Shown in pieces: positions 8,197-15,054 of a stretch of 32,371 nt of DNA (positions are counted from its first letter, which is position 1; the number at the start of each line of letters is the position of its first letter). Position numbers and translations under genes: made by a program. A model generated the notes under the pieces. The model worked only from the letters and a program-made list of their open reading frames with translations, was not told where the DNA came from and ran no database searches. This stretch comes from Acidobacteriota bacterium (lineage in GTDB: Bacteria > Acidobacteriota > Blastocatellia > RBC074). The DNA is taken from positions 1 through 32,371 of the forward strand of contig JAJVID010000210.1 in assembly GCA_022072205.1 (NCBI GenBank). The letters are read 5' to 3'.

Positions 8197-8868
8197 TCAA
8201 ACGATGCGGTTGCGCAAAGCTTTGGCCACGGCTTCGGATTTTGAATGGACTTGCAGTTTGTCGTAGATGTTGCGCATGTGGAAGGCGACGGTCGTCACGC
8301 TCACATTCAACTCGGCCGCGGCGGTTTTGTAGTTGTGGCCGTCAACCAGCAGTTTGAGCAGGCGCGTTTCGTGAGGCGTCAGTTTGTAATCGGCGCGTTC
8401 GGGCGGGCGGATGTCGCGGAAGAGTTTGATGACGCGGCTGGCGACTTCGGGCGACATCGGCGCGCCGCCCTGCATCGCGTCTCTCAGGCTTTCGATCAAC
8501 CGCGCGGGCGAAGTCTTTTTGAGCAGATAGCCGCAGGCTCCTGCGCACAGCGCGTCGAAGATCATCTCGTCGTCTTCGTAGACGGTGATCATCAGAAGCA
8601 GCAGTTTCGGATAACGATCCTTCAGAATGCGTATGCCTTCGATGCCGGACATTCCGGGCAATCCGATGTCGGTCAGAACCACGTCGGGCATATCGTAGCT
8701 GATCTTCTCCAGCGCCTCCTCCATCGAACGAAACGCGCCTGCGCAGTGAAACCCTTCGGTGGCGCGGATGATCCAGGCCAGCCCCTCGCGGATGTCGCGC
8801 TGGTCTTCGATGATCGCCACCCTGATGACGCCGGGTTGGTCTGTAGTGTTCGCCGTATCGCTCGCCAT
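8197..8868 (-). CDS. NarL/FixJ-family response regulator
   Basis: The product is 223 residues from the ATG at 8868. The frame extends 102 codons further upstream but without regulator homology, and the chosen start places the receiver core at the N-terminus. The receiver has acidic residues E21/D22, phosphoacceptor D67 (VVLTDIGLPG), conserved Thr in MITVYED and a Lys pair in GYLLKKTS. The C-terminal LuxR-type helix-turn-helix has LTPHETRLLKLLVDGHNYK and the recognition-helix region VSVTTVAFHMRNIYDKL. It should bind DNA as a dimer when phosphorylated by the propeller kinase encoded directly downstream on the same strand. Target genes are unknown; the adjacent secreted-protein genes are candidates. 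Confidence 0.95.
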   Translation of the reverse strand: MASDTANTTDQPGVIRVAIIEDQRDIREGLAWIIRATEGFHCAGAFRSMEEALEKISYDMPDVVLTDIGLPGMSGIEGIRILKDRYPKLLLLMITVYEDDEMIFDALCAGACGYLLKKTSPARLIESLRDAMQGGAPMSPEVASRVIKLFRDIRPPERADYKLTPHETRLLKLLVDGHNYKTAAAELNVSVTTVAFHMRNIYDKLQVHSKSEAVAKALRNRIV

Positions 8869-8948
8869 AATCTTCGCCTCACAGGAGTTGATTGCGAGCG
8901 TAAGAATACAACGTATGCGGCGGCTTGTCCCCGTCTGAATAGACGGGA

Positions 8949-9659
8949 TTAGTGGCGCGCGGCCTTGAATTTTTTGATCAACAAATTCGCAAGGTCTGGT
9001 TCGATGTCTCCGCCGAGCGAACTCGCTTTGTCGCTTGTCACGACCCGTTTCGTGCCCGGTTCGATCACGCTGAAGACGAAGCGGGTGCTGAACTTTTTCC
9101 GGTAAACCTCGATTACCAGATCGGCCTCCGATTCGTCGCGCGTGACGATCAACTCCAGCTTCTCTTTCTCGCAACGCTTCAGGATTTCGCGCTCGAAGAC
9201 TTCTCCTTCAAAAAAGCCGGAGCGCGAGCGCACAAACAGCGTGCGCGCCGAACGCAATACTTCATTCGCGCTTCGATATTGCGCTCTCTCGGTCGCCTGT
9301 TTCAGGACAGGCCTGGGAGTTGGCGCCGGCTGATCGCTCTGAAGACTTTCGGGCTTCTCATCTTTTGCGACGGCGCTTGCTATCGCTTTGATCGCCAGCA
9401 GCAGGAGCGTTTCGCGCAGCGGGCGGTAAGTCACGAACTTGATTGAATCGTCGGATTCGTCGCGCTTGCCCGCATTCTGTCCGGGTGAAATGTTTCTGCG
9501 GGGTCTGACCGGCGGTATCGTTGGGCTTGTTCGAGGAGGCGCAGAAAAACCTTCGCCTGAACTTTGCGCGGAAGCGGAATTGACCAACGCGGCCAGCGCG
9601 ACGAATGCCAGGCTGATTGTCACGATGCGATTACTTGCGATGACGCCTGAGAGTTTCAT
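8949..9659 (-). CDS. Secreted protein of unknown function, second of a coupled pair
   Basis: The product is 236 residues from the ATG at 9659, with AAGGAG 6 bases upstream. The frame is open 16 codons further, but that stretch overlaps the preceding gene and has no signal-peptide character. A signal peptide (MKLSGVIASN to NSASAQ) is followed by a Pro/Ser/Arg-rich low-complexity region. A C-terminal domain of about 120 residues contains ESEADLVIEVYRKKF, SVIEPGTKRVV and DLANLLIKKFKAA. Its start codon overlaps the stop of the upstream gene (ATGA), indicating translational coupling. The C-terminal domain resembles that of the upstream gene (KADYVVILDHEGG followed by FALFNKDGD). The function is unknown. 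Its 3' end carries a small CCCGTCT/AGACGGG hairpin at 8930-8947. Confidence 0.75.
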   Translation of the reverse strand: MKLSGVIASNRIVTISLAFVALAALVNSASAQSSGEGFSAPPRTSPTIPPVRPRRNISPGQNAGKRDESDDSIKFVTYRPLRETLLLLAIKAIASAVAKDEKPESLQSDQPAPTPRPVLKQATERAQYRSANEVLRSARTLFVRSRSGFFEGEVFEREILKRCEKEKLELIVTRDESEADLVIEVYRKKFSTRFVFSVIEPGTKRVVTSDKASSLGGDIEPDLANLLIKKFKAARH

Positions 9660-10135
9660 GGTAATTCTCCTTGCGGCTGATCCGCCTGGTTGTCGCGGGA
9701 CTTCCAATCACTGGTCAATGCGTCGCAAGCTTCTTTGACCGCCGTGCCCAGGCTGCGAGTCGAGCCGCTCTTGATAGCGTCGCCATCTTTGTTGAACAAG
9801 GCGAACTTGTTGTCGTGCCGGACGAAGCTTTTGCCGCCTTCGTGATCGAGGATGACCACGTAATCAGCCTTCTCCTTGTTCATCGTCACCACGCATCGCC
9901 CGCATCTTTCATTGAAGGTCTTGATGATCTCGGCGGTTTGCGGTCGCGCGCCGCCTTTTCCTCGTCGCCCGCCGGCTGCAATCACGCCGCCAGTAACGAC
10001 AAGGAGTCCGGCGCCATCGCCGGACGAACTCCACGATTGGCTTTCGGTGATGAAGACGCGTGGTTTGTCTTGCGCCTGAGCGACGACTGGAAGAACGGCT
10101 AACAGCGTCAGACCAAAGTATCGAAGGGGTTTCAT
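9656..10135 (-). CDS. Small secreted protein of unknown function, first of a coupled pair
   Basis: The product is 159 residues. The ATG at 10135 is preceded by AAGGAG (spacing about 6) and starts a clear signal peptide, MKPLRYFGLTLLAVLPVVAQAQ. The mature part has a glycine/arginine-rich loop (AAGGRRGKGGARP). A compact C-terminal domain follows, with ERCGRCVVTMNKEKADYVV and ALFNKDGDAIKSGSTRSL, and a possible disulfide in CGRC. The pattern of an ADYVV strand, then a beta hairpin, then a C-terminal helix is shared with the downstream gene, suggesting an old duplication. No enzymatic motif is visible. The gene is divergent from the amidohydrolase at 10350, and an inverted repeat at 10232-10260 lies between them. 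Confidence 0.75.
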   Translation of the reverse strand: MKPLRYFGLTLLAVLPVVAQAQDKPRVFITESQSWSSSGDGAGLLVVTGGVIAAGGRRGKGGARPQTAEIIKTFNERCGRCVVTMNKEKADYVVILDHEGGKSFVRHDNKFALFNKDGDAIKSGSTRSLGTAVKEACDALTSDWKSRDNQADQPQGELP

Positions 10136-10231
10136 ACTGACTCCTTTTCAGAAGATGAAGTTGTTGAACAGATGCGTTCCGGAAGTTGACGGGCGAAGGC
10201 TAACCCTGCCCCTGAGCAAGCCGCGAGTTGC

Positions 10232-10260
10232 GTTGTGACACTTTTTTCGACTGTCACAAC
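10232..10260. promoter_or_regulatory. Operator-like inverted repeat in a divergent intergenic region
   Basis: GTTGTGACA (10232-10240) and TGTCACAAC (10252-10260) form a perfect 9-bp inverted repeat with 11 bases between. It lies between the divergent starts at 10135 (minus) and 10350 (plus). A TTGACA box follows at 10273-10278, but no well-spaced -10 box is obvious. The half-sites resemble TGTGA/TCACA, but the spacing (14 bases between the pentamers) is too wide for a CRP site. It could be an operator or simply a hairpin. Confidence 0.4.
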
Positions 10261-10349
10261 GGCGCGGAAATCTTGACAGCAACCGCGCGCGCGCCGACTA
10301 TGTGCGCGCTTTCTTCAGTACAACCAACATTCAAACCGGAGGCTTAACT

Positions 10350-11933
10350 ATGAAGAGGATAGCTCTCTGCTTTCTCGCTCTCTCGCTCGCGCTGGTGGTT
10401 GTCAGGCCCGCGCGCACGCAGGAATCAAAAACGCTCGACGACTTGAAACGCGAATCCGTCGCCGAAGTTGACAAGCTGCAGAAGTTGACCCAGGAGATGG
10501 TGGACAGCATCTTCAGCTTCGCCGAGCTTGGTTTTCAGGAATACGAGACCAGCAGGTACGTCACCGGCATTCTCGAAAAGAACGGATTCAAGGTGGAGCG
10601 CGGCGTCGCTGGAATGCCGACCGCGTGGGTGGCGAGTTACGGATCGGGCAAGCCTGTCATCGGTTTTATGACCGACATTGACTGCATCCCGCGCGCATCG
10701 CAAAAACCCGGCGTCGCCTATCACGACCCGATGATCGAAGGCGCGCCCGGTCACGGCGAAGGCCACAATTCCGGACAGGCCGTGAACGTCACCGCCGGGA
10801 TTGTGCTCAAACAGATGATGGAGAAATACAAGCTGCCGGGCACGCTCCGGCTTTATCCCGGCGTGGCTGAAGAACTGGTGGCGACTAAAGCCTTCTTCGT
10901 TCGCGCAGGATTGTTCAAAGACGTTGACATCATGCTCGGCGCGCACGTTGACAGCGATTTCGCGGTGAACTGGGGGCAGCCCGAGCGCAACAGCGGACTG
11001 GTTTCGGTGCAATATTCATTTCACGGGAAGGCCGCGCACGCCGCCGGAGCGCCCTGGTCAGGCCGCAGCGCGCTCGACGCCGTTGAGTTGATGAACATCG
11101 GCTGGAATTACCGCCGTGAGCATCTGCGTTTACAGCAGCGTTCGCATTACGTCATCCCGAACGGCGGCGACCAGCCGAACGTTGTGCCGTCTGAAGCGAG
11201 CGTCTGGTATTACTTCCGCGAACTCGATTACCCGAAGATCAAGGCGCTTTACGAACTCGGCGACAAGATGGCCCAGGCCGCCGCGATGATGACCGACACG
11301 ACGGTCAGCCGGCGCGTGGTCGGTTCAGCGTGGCCGAACCATTTCAACAAAGTCGTCGCCGAAGTTCAGAGCAAAAACATCGAGGCCGTCGGGATGCCGC
11401 AGTGGAGCGATGCCGATCAAACACTGGCGAAAGCCTTGCAGACCGAGATCAAAGCGAAAGTCGAAGGATTGAAGACGAAGCCGAAAGGGCTTGATGGACC
11501 GAAAGAGATCGTGATGGGCGGCGGCTCGGACGATGTCGGCGACATTTCGTGGAACGTGCCGATGGTCTATCTGCGTTTTCCGGCCAACATCCCGAATTTG
11601 CCTGGCCACAGTTGGGAGAACGCTATCGCGATGGCCACTCCGATTGCGCACAAAGGCTCGACGGCAGGCGCGAAAGTTCAGGCGATGACCGCGCTCGATT
11701 TCATGCTGAAACCGGAACTGGTCAAACAAGCGTGGGATTATTTCAACAACGTACAGACCAAAGAGATCAAATACCAGCCGCTGATCAATCCGTCCGATCA
11801 GCCTGCAATCGAGTTGAACAAAGAGAAGATGGAGAAATTCGCGCCGCAGTTGAAGAAGTACTATTACGATCCGGCGAGGTACAAAACCTATCTCGATCAA
11901 TTGGGCATTCAGTACCCGACGGTGAGGAAATAG
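10350..11933 (+). CDS. Secreted M20-family amidohydrolase (AbgB-like)
   Basis: The product is 527 residues from the ATG at 10350, which has GGAGG 9 bases upstream; a more distal in-frame ATG (10302) would place the signal peptide internally. A signal peptide (MKRIALCFLALSLALVVV to RTQ) indicates export. The M20 di-metal core is visible: TDIDCIP, GHGEGHNSG (H135, E137, H139), an EE pair in GVAEELVAT, GAHVD, the dimerisation-domain phrase FHGKAAHAAGAPWSGRSALDA, and a C-terminal GHSWENAIAMATPIAHKG. It resembles the p-aminobenzoyl-glutamate or aminoacyl-aminohydrolase branch. The usual cysteine of GHxCGH is a glutamate here. It likely hydrolyses an N-acyl or peptide-like amide outside the cytoplasm; the substrate is unknown. 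Confidence 0.9.
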   Translation: MKRIALCFLALSLALVVVRPARTQESKTLDDLKRESVAEVDKLQKLTQEMVDSIFSFAELGFQEYETSRYVTGILEKNGFKVERGVAGMPTAWVASYGSGKPVIGFMTDIDCIPRASQKPGVAYHDPMIEGAPGHGEGHNSGQAVNVTAGIVLKQMMEKYKLPGTLRLYPGVAEELVATKAFFVRAGLFKDVDIMLGAHVDSDFAVNWGQPERNSGLVSVQYSFHGKAAHAAGAPWSGRSALDAVELMNIGWNYRREHLRLQQRSHYVIPNGGDQPNVVPSEASVWYYFRELDYPKIKALYELGDKMAQAAAMMTDTTVSRRVVGSAWPNHFNKVVAEVQSKNIEAVGMPQWSDADQTLAKALQTEIKAKVEGLKTKPKGLDGPKEIVMGGGSDDVGDISWNVPMVYLRFPANIPNLPGHSWENAIAMATPIAHKGSTAGAKVQAMTALDFMLKPELVKQAWDYFNNVQTKEIKYQPLINPSDQPAIELNKEKMEKFAPQLKKYYYDPARYKTYLDQLGIQYPTVRK

Positions 11934-11938
11934 CCGTT

Positions 11939-11994
11939 AAACCACAAACTGGAAAAATTCGAAGGCTGTGGTTTATAGATCTTCAGCCCTCTTT
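11939..11994 (+). terminator. Weak hairpin region after the amidohydrolase
   Basis: AAACCACA (11939-11946) pairs with TGTGGTTT (11967-11974). An overlapping alternative GGCTG/CAGCC stem is followed by CTCTTTTATTT. Either could help terminate the amidohydrolase transcript, but neither has the textbook strong stem followed directly by a U-run. The stretch from 11995 to 12157 shows no gene. Confidence 0.3.
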
Positions 11995-12157
11995 TATTTC
12001 GCAGGAAAGGAGCCACCAGAGATTACCAGCGGTTGAACACTACGGATTTTTTGTCTTGATTTTGGGGTCCACCTTAATCGGCGTCATCTCGCGGGCGTTT
12101 TTTTGACACAGCCGCATCGCTCCCAGTCCGCGCCGGCAATGGCGCATACAGTCGCGC

Positions 12158-12322
12158 GTGAGCGAACTGCGCGTGGCGCGTGGCAGAACGCTGGAACAAC
12201 TGGGGCGATTGACCGAAGCGGAGGAAGAATACCGGCAGGCGCTGAGGCTCGACTGTAACGCGCAGGCGCGCAGTCATCTTGAACGTTTGAAATCCGGCGC
12301 GGCCTCCGGCCTGATTGGCTAA
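12158..12322 (+). pseudogene. TPR protein fragment (C-terminal remnant)
   Basis: This short frame, ending in TAA at 12320, encodes a single recognisable tetratricopeptide unit (LGRLTEAEEEYRQALRLD) followed by ARSHLERLK and a short tail. There is no signal peptide, ribosome site or N-terminal TPR array, so it looks like the 3' end of a lost TPR gene. TPR genes often accompany CRTAC1/FG-GAP genes in Acidobacteriota, and a CRTAC1 remnant follows directly. Confidence 0.55.
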
Positions 12323-12328
12323 ACGCTG

Positions 12329-12796
12329 TTGGCGGCGTTGCGGGCGGGAACAAGCCCGGCAATCCGTTTTCGCAATACCGCCGCTCAATCACGATTCAAT
12401 TTCACGCTGCGAAACTCCGCCTCGGCGCAAAAGTATCGGGTCGAGACAATGCCCGGTGGCGTGGCGGCGCTCGATTATAACAACGACAGGCACACCGACA
12501 TTTATTTCACCAACGGAGCGGAACTGCCCTCGCTGCGCACATCGTCGCCTGAATACCGAAACCGCCTCTTTCGCTCGGTCGCCGCCGTCTGGCTCGAGTA
12601 CGATCACGACGGCCGGTTCGACTGTTGCATCGCAAGCCAGGCTTCCTGGAATCGCAGCGTCTGGCTCGATTACGATTACGACGGCCGGTTCGACCTGTTC
12701 GTTGTGAATTACGTCAAATGGCGCCCGGGCATTGACCCCGTCTGCGGACGGACACGGCCCCGGCAGGAAGGCTTGAGCAGGAAATATTCGGAGTAA
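12329..12796 (+). pseudogene. Decayed CRTAC1/FG-GAP (VCBS) protein remnant
   Basis: The 155-codon frame matches the start and middle of CRTAC1-type proteins. FTLRNSASAQKYRVETM, GGVAALDYNND and DIYFTNGAELPSL are the usual N-terminal block, followed by NRLFR. It then jumps to SVAAVWLEYDHDGRFD and a second near-copy, SVWLDYDYDGRFDLFVVNY, ending near DPVCG. Intact family members are several hundred residues longer, with many Ca-binding DxDxDG FG-GAP repeats and an ASPIC/UnbV domain. Here an internal block and the whole C-terminal part are missing, and there is no signal peptide. The frame stops 3 bases before the next gene's ATG, so only its end still has a role, as the ribosome-site region of that gene. 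Confidence 0.7.
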
Positions 12797-12799
12797 ATC

Positions 12800-15031
12800 A
12801 TGTTCAAAATGTGGGCAAAAGTTATTTGTTTATCCGTCATTGGCTGGCTGTGCCTCGCGGGAGTACAGACCGGGGCGCAAAAGAATCAAGCGGCTTTACA
12901 CACGATCAATGTCAGCAGCTCGCGCGAGCTGAAAGATTTGCTGTCTTATGGCAAAGGCCACCGTCCTCTAGTGAGCGCGCACCGGGGCGGCGCGCGCAAA
13001 GGTTTTCCAGAAAATTGCATCGCCACATTTGAAAACACGCTGCGCCATACTCCCGCGCTGCTGGAAGTTGATCCTCGTTACACCAAAGATGGCGCGATTG
13101 TGCTGATGCATGACGCCACGCTCGATCGCACGACCAACGGCGCGGGCAAGGTGTCCGAGCGCACGTTGGCGGAATTGAAAGAGCTGCGGTTGAAAGACAA
13201 CGAAGGCAATCTCACCGACTATCGCATCCCCACGCTCGATGAGGCGCTGGCGTGGGCCAAAGGCAAAACCGTATTAGCGCTGGATCAAAAAGATGTGCCA
13301 ATCGAAGCGAGAGTAAAAAAGATTCAGGAGCATCGCGCGCAGGCCAGCGCCATTGTCATTGTCTACAGTTTTGAAGATGCGAGACGCTGTTACGATTTGG
13401 ACAAGGAAATCATGATGGAGGTCATGATCCCCAACCGCGCGGCGCTGGACAAATTCGCTCTGACCGGCGTCGCCTGGAGCAATATCGTCGCCTTTGTCAC
13501 CCACACGCAGGCGGCGGAGCCGGATATTTTTCGTTTGATACACGAAAAAGGCGTGCTGTGCATCGTCGGAACTTCACGAACGATTGACCGGGAATTCAGC
13601 CAGGGGAAAATAAAAGGCCGCGATGAGCTGACAGCAAAATACCAGGCGGTGATCCGCGCAGGCGCCGATATCATCGAAGCGGATTTAGGCGTCGAAGCCG
13701 GACAGTCTCTGCAAACCATCACTCCCGTCACTCCCATCAGGCAAAACGACAGAGCGCGCAACCGGCCAAACATCATTTTCATTCTGGCCGATGATCTGGG
13801 TTGGGGCGAACTGGGGTGTTACGGCTCGGACAAAATCAAAACGCCGAACATTGACCGGCTGGCGGCGGAAGGCATGCGCTTCACGTCGGCCTATTGCGGC
13901 ACGTCGTCCTGCGCGCCGTCGCGGGCGGCCCTGATGACAGGCTTGCATATGGGGCACAATCCCATCCGCGCAAACCGCGAGATAGAGCCCGAAGGCCAGG
14001 CGCCGTTGCCTGACGGAACCATCACCGTCGCGCAATTGCTGAAAGACGCCGGATACAAGACCGCGACGATGGGCAAGTGGGGACTCGGCTTTCCCGGCTC
14101 CGGCAGCGAGCCGACGGATCGCGGATTCGATTACAACTTCGGCTATAACTGCCAGCGTGAAGCGCATAGCTATTATCCGAAACATCTTTGGCGCAATAAG
14201 GAACGCGTTGAATTAGACGGCAAAACGTACTCACACGATTTGATCGCGGACGGAGCGCTCAAGTGGGTACGCGCTCAGGCCGGAGGGGCGTCGCCGTTCT
14301 TTCTCTATCTCGCCTTTACGATTCCGCATGCGAAGTACGAGGTTCCCGATCTGGGGATTTACGCCGACAAACCCTGGCCTGACGGAGAGAAGCGCATCGC
14401 CGCAATGGTGACCCGCATGGATCGTTCCATCGGACAACTGCTCGACCTGCTCAAGCAAACCGGCGCGGATCGCAATACGCTGATCTTCTTTGCCAGCGAC
14501 AATGGCCCGAGGGGATCGGACAAGGAACACGATCTCGAATTTTTCAACAGCAACGGTCCGTGGCGCGGCTACAAGCGGAGCATGTACGAAGGCGGTTTGC
14601 GCGTGCCGGCCATTACGTGGTGGCCCGGCAAGATCAAACCGGGGCAGGTAAGCGATGAGCCGTGGGCGTTCTGGGATTTTTTGCCGACCGCCGTCGAGGT
14701 CGCGGACGCAAAGGCGCCGAAGGGATTCAAGCCGGACGGCCTCTCCATCGCGCCGCTGCTCACCGGCAAGCGACAGCCGCGACGCGAATACTTATATTGG
14801 GAACTGCACGAGCAATTCTTTAAGCAGGCGTTGCGGATGGGCGATTGGAAAGCCGTGCGTCCGGCGATCAAAAAACCGCTGGAGCTATACAACCTGAAAA
14901 CCGATCCCGCGGAAACCAACGACGTGGCGGCGCAACATCCCGATCTGGCGCGGAAGATGTCGGCGTTGATGCAGGCGGCACGGGTGGATTCGCCGGACTG
15001 GCCGATCAAAGCGCCGCCGGAGAAGAACTAA
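12800..15031 (+). CDS. Secreted glycerophosphodiester phosphodiesterase-sulfatase fusion
   Basis: The product is 743 residues. The ATG at 12800 has CGGAG 6 bases upstream. A signal peptide (residues 1-26) is followed by a GDPD domain (about 55-310) with catalytic and metal motifs HRG (H61, R62), PEN (E71), E89/D91 and HD (H104, D105), then RTTNGAG. A short linker leads to a type I sulfatase domain from about residue 322. It has the metal pair D331/D332 (ILADDLGWGELG), the formylglycine signature CAPSR with C371, GKWGLG, and a C-terminal FFASDNGP segment. The enzyme should act outside the cytoplasm on phosphodiesters and sulfate esters (or phosphonates). The sulfatase half would need formylglycine-generating enzyme for C371, and none is in the window. 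Most GDPDs and sulfatases are separate proteins. Confidence 0.93.
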   Translation: MFKMWAKVICLSVIGWLCLAGVQTGAQKNQAALHTINVSSSRELKDLLSYGKGHRPLVSAHRGGARKGFPENCIATFENTLRHTPALLEVDPRYTKDGAIVLMHDATLDRTTNGAGKVSERTLAELKELRLKDNEGNLTDYRIPTLDEALAWAKGKTVLALDQKDVPIEARVKKIQEHRAQASAIVIVYSFEDARRCYDLDKEIMMEVMIPNRAALDKFALTGVAWSNIVAFVTHTQAAEPDIFRLIHEKGVLCIVGTSRTIDREFSQGKIKGRDELTAKYQAVIRAGADIIEADLGVEAGQSLQTITPVTPIRQNDRARNRPNIIFILADDLGWGELGCYGSDKIKTPNIDRLAAEGMRFTSAYCGTSSCAPSRAALMTGLHMGHNPIRANREIEPEGQAPLPDGTITVAQLLKDAGYKTATMGKWGLGFPGSGSEPTDRGFDYNFGYNCQREAHSYYPKHLWRNKERVELDGKTYSHDLIADGALKWVRAQAGGASPFFLYLAFTIPHAKYEVPDLGIYADKPWPDGEKRIAAMVTRMDRSIGQLLDLLKQTGADRNTLIFFASDNGPRGSDKEHDLEFFNSNGPWRGYKRSMYEGGLRVPAITWWPGKIKPGQVSDEPWAFWDFLPTAVEVADAKAPKGFKPDGLSIAPLLTGKRQPRREYLYWELHEQFFKQALRMGDWKAVRPAIKKPLELYNLKTDPAETNDVAAQHPDLARKMSALMQAARVDSPDWPIKAPPEKN

Positions 15032-15054
15032 AAACGTCGGACTCGTTCTGATTG

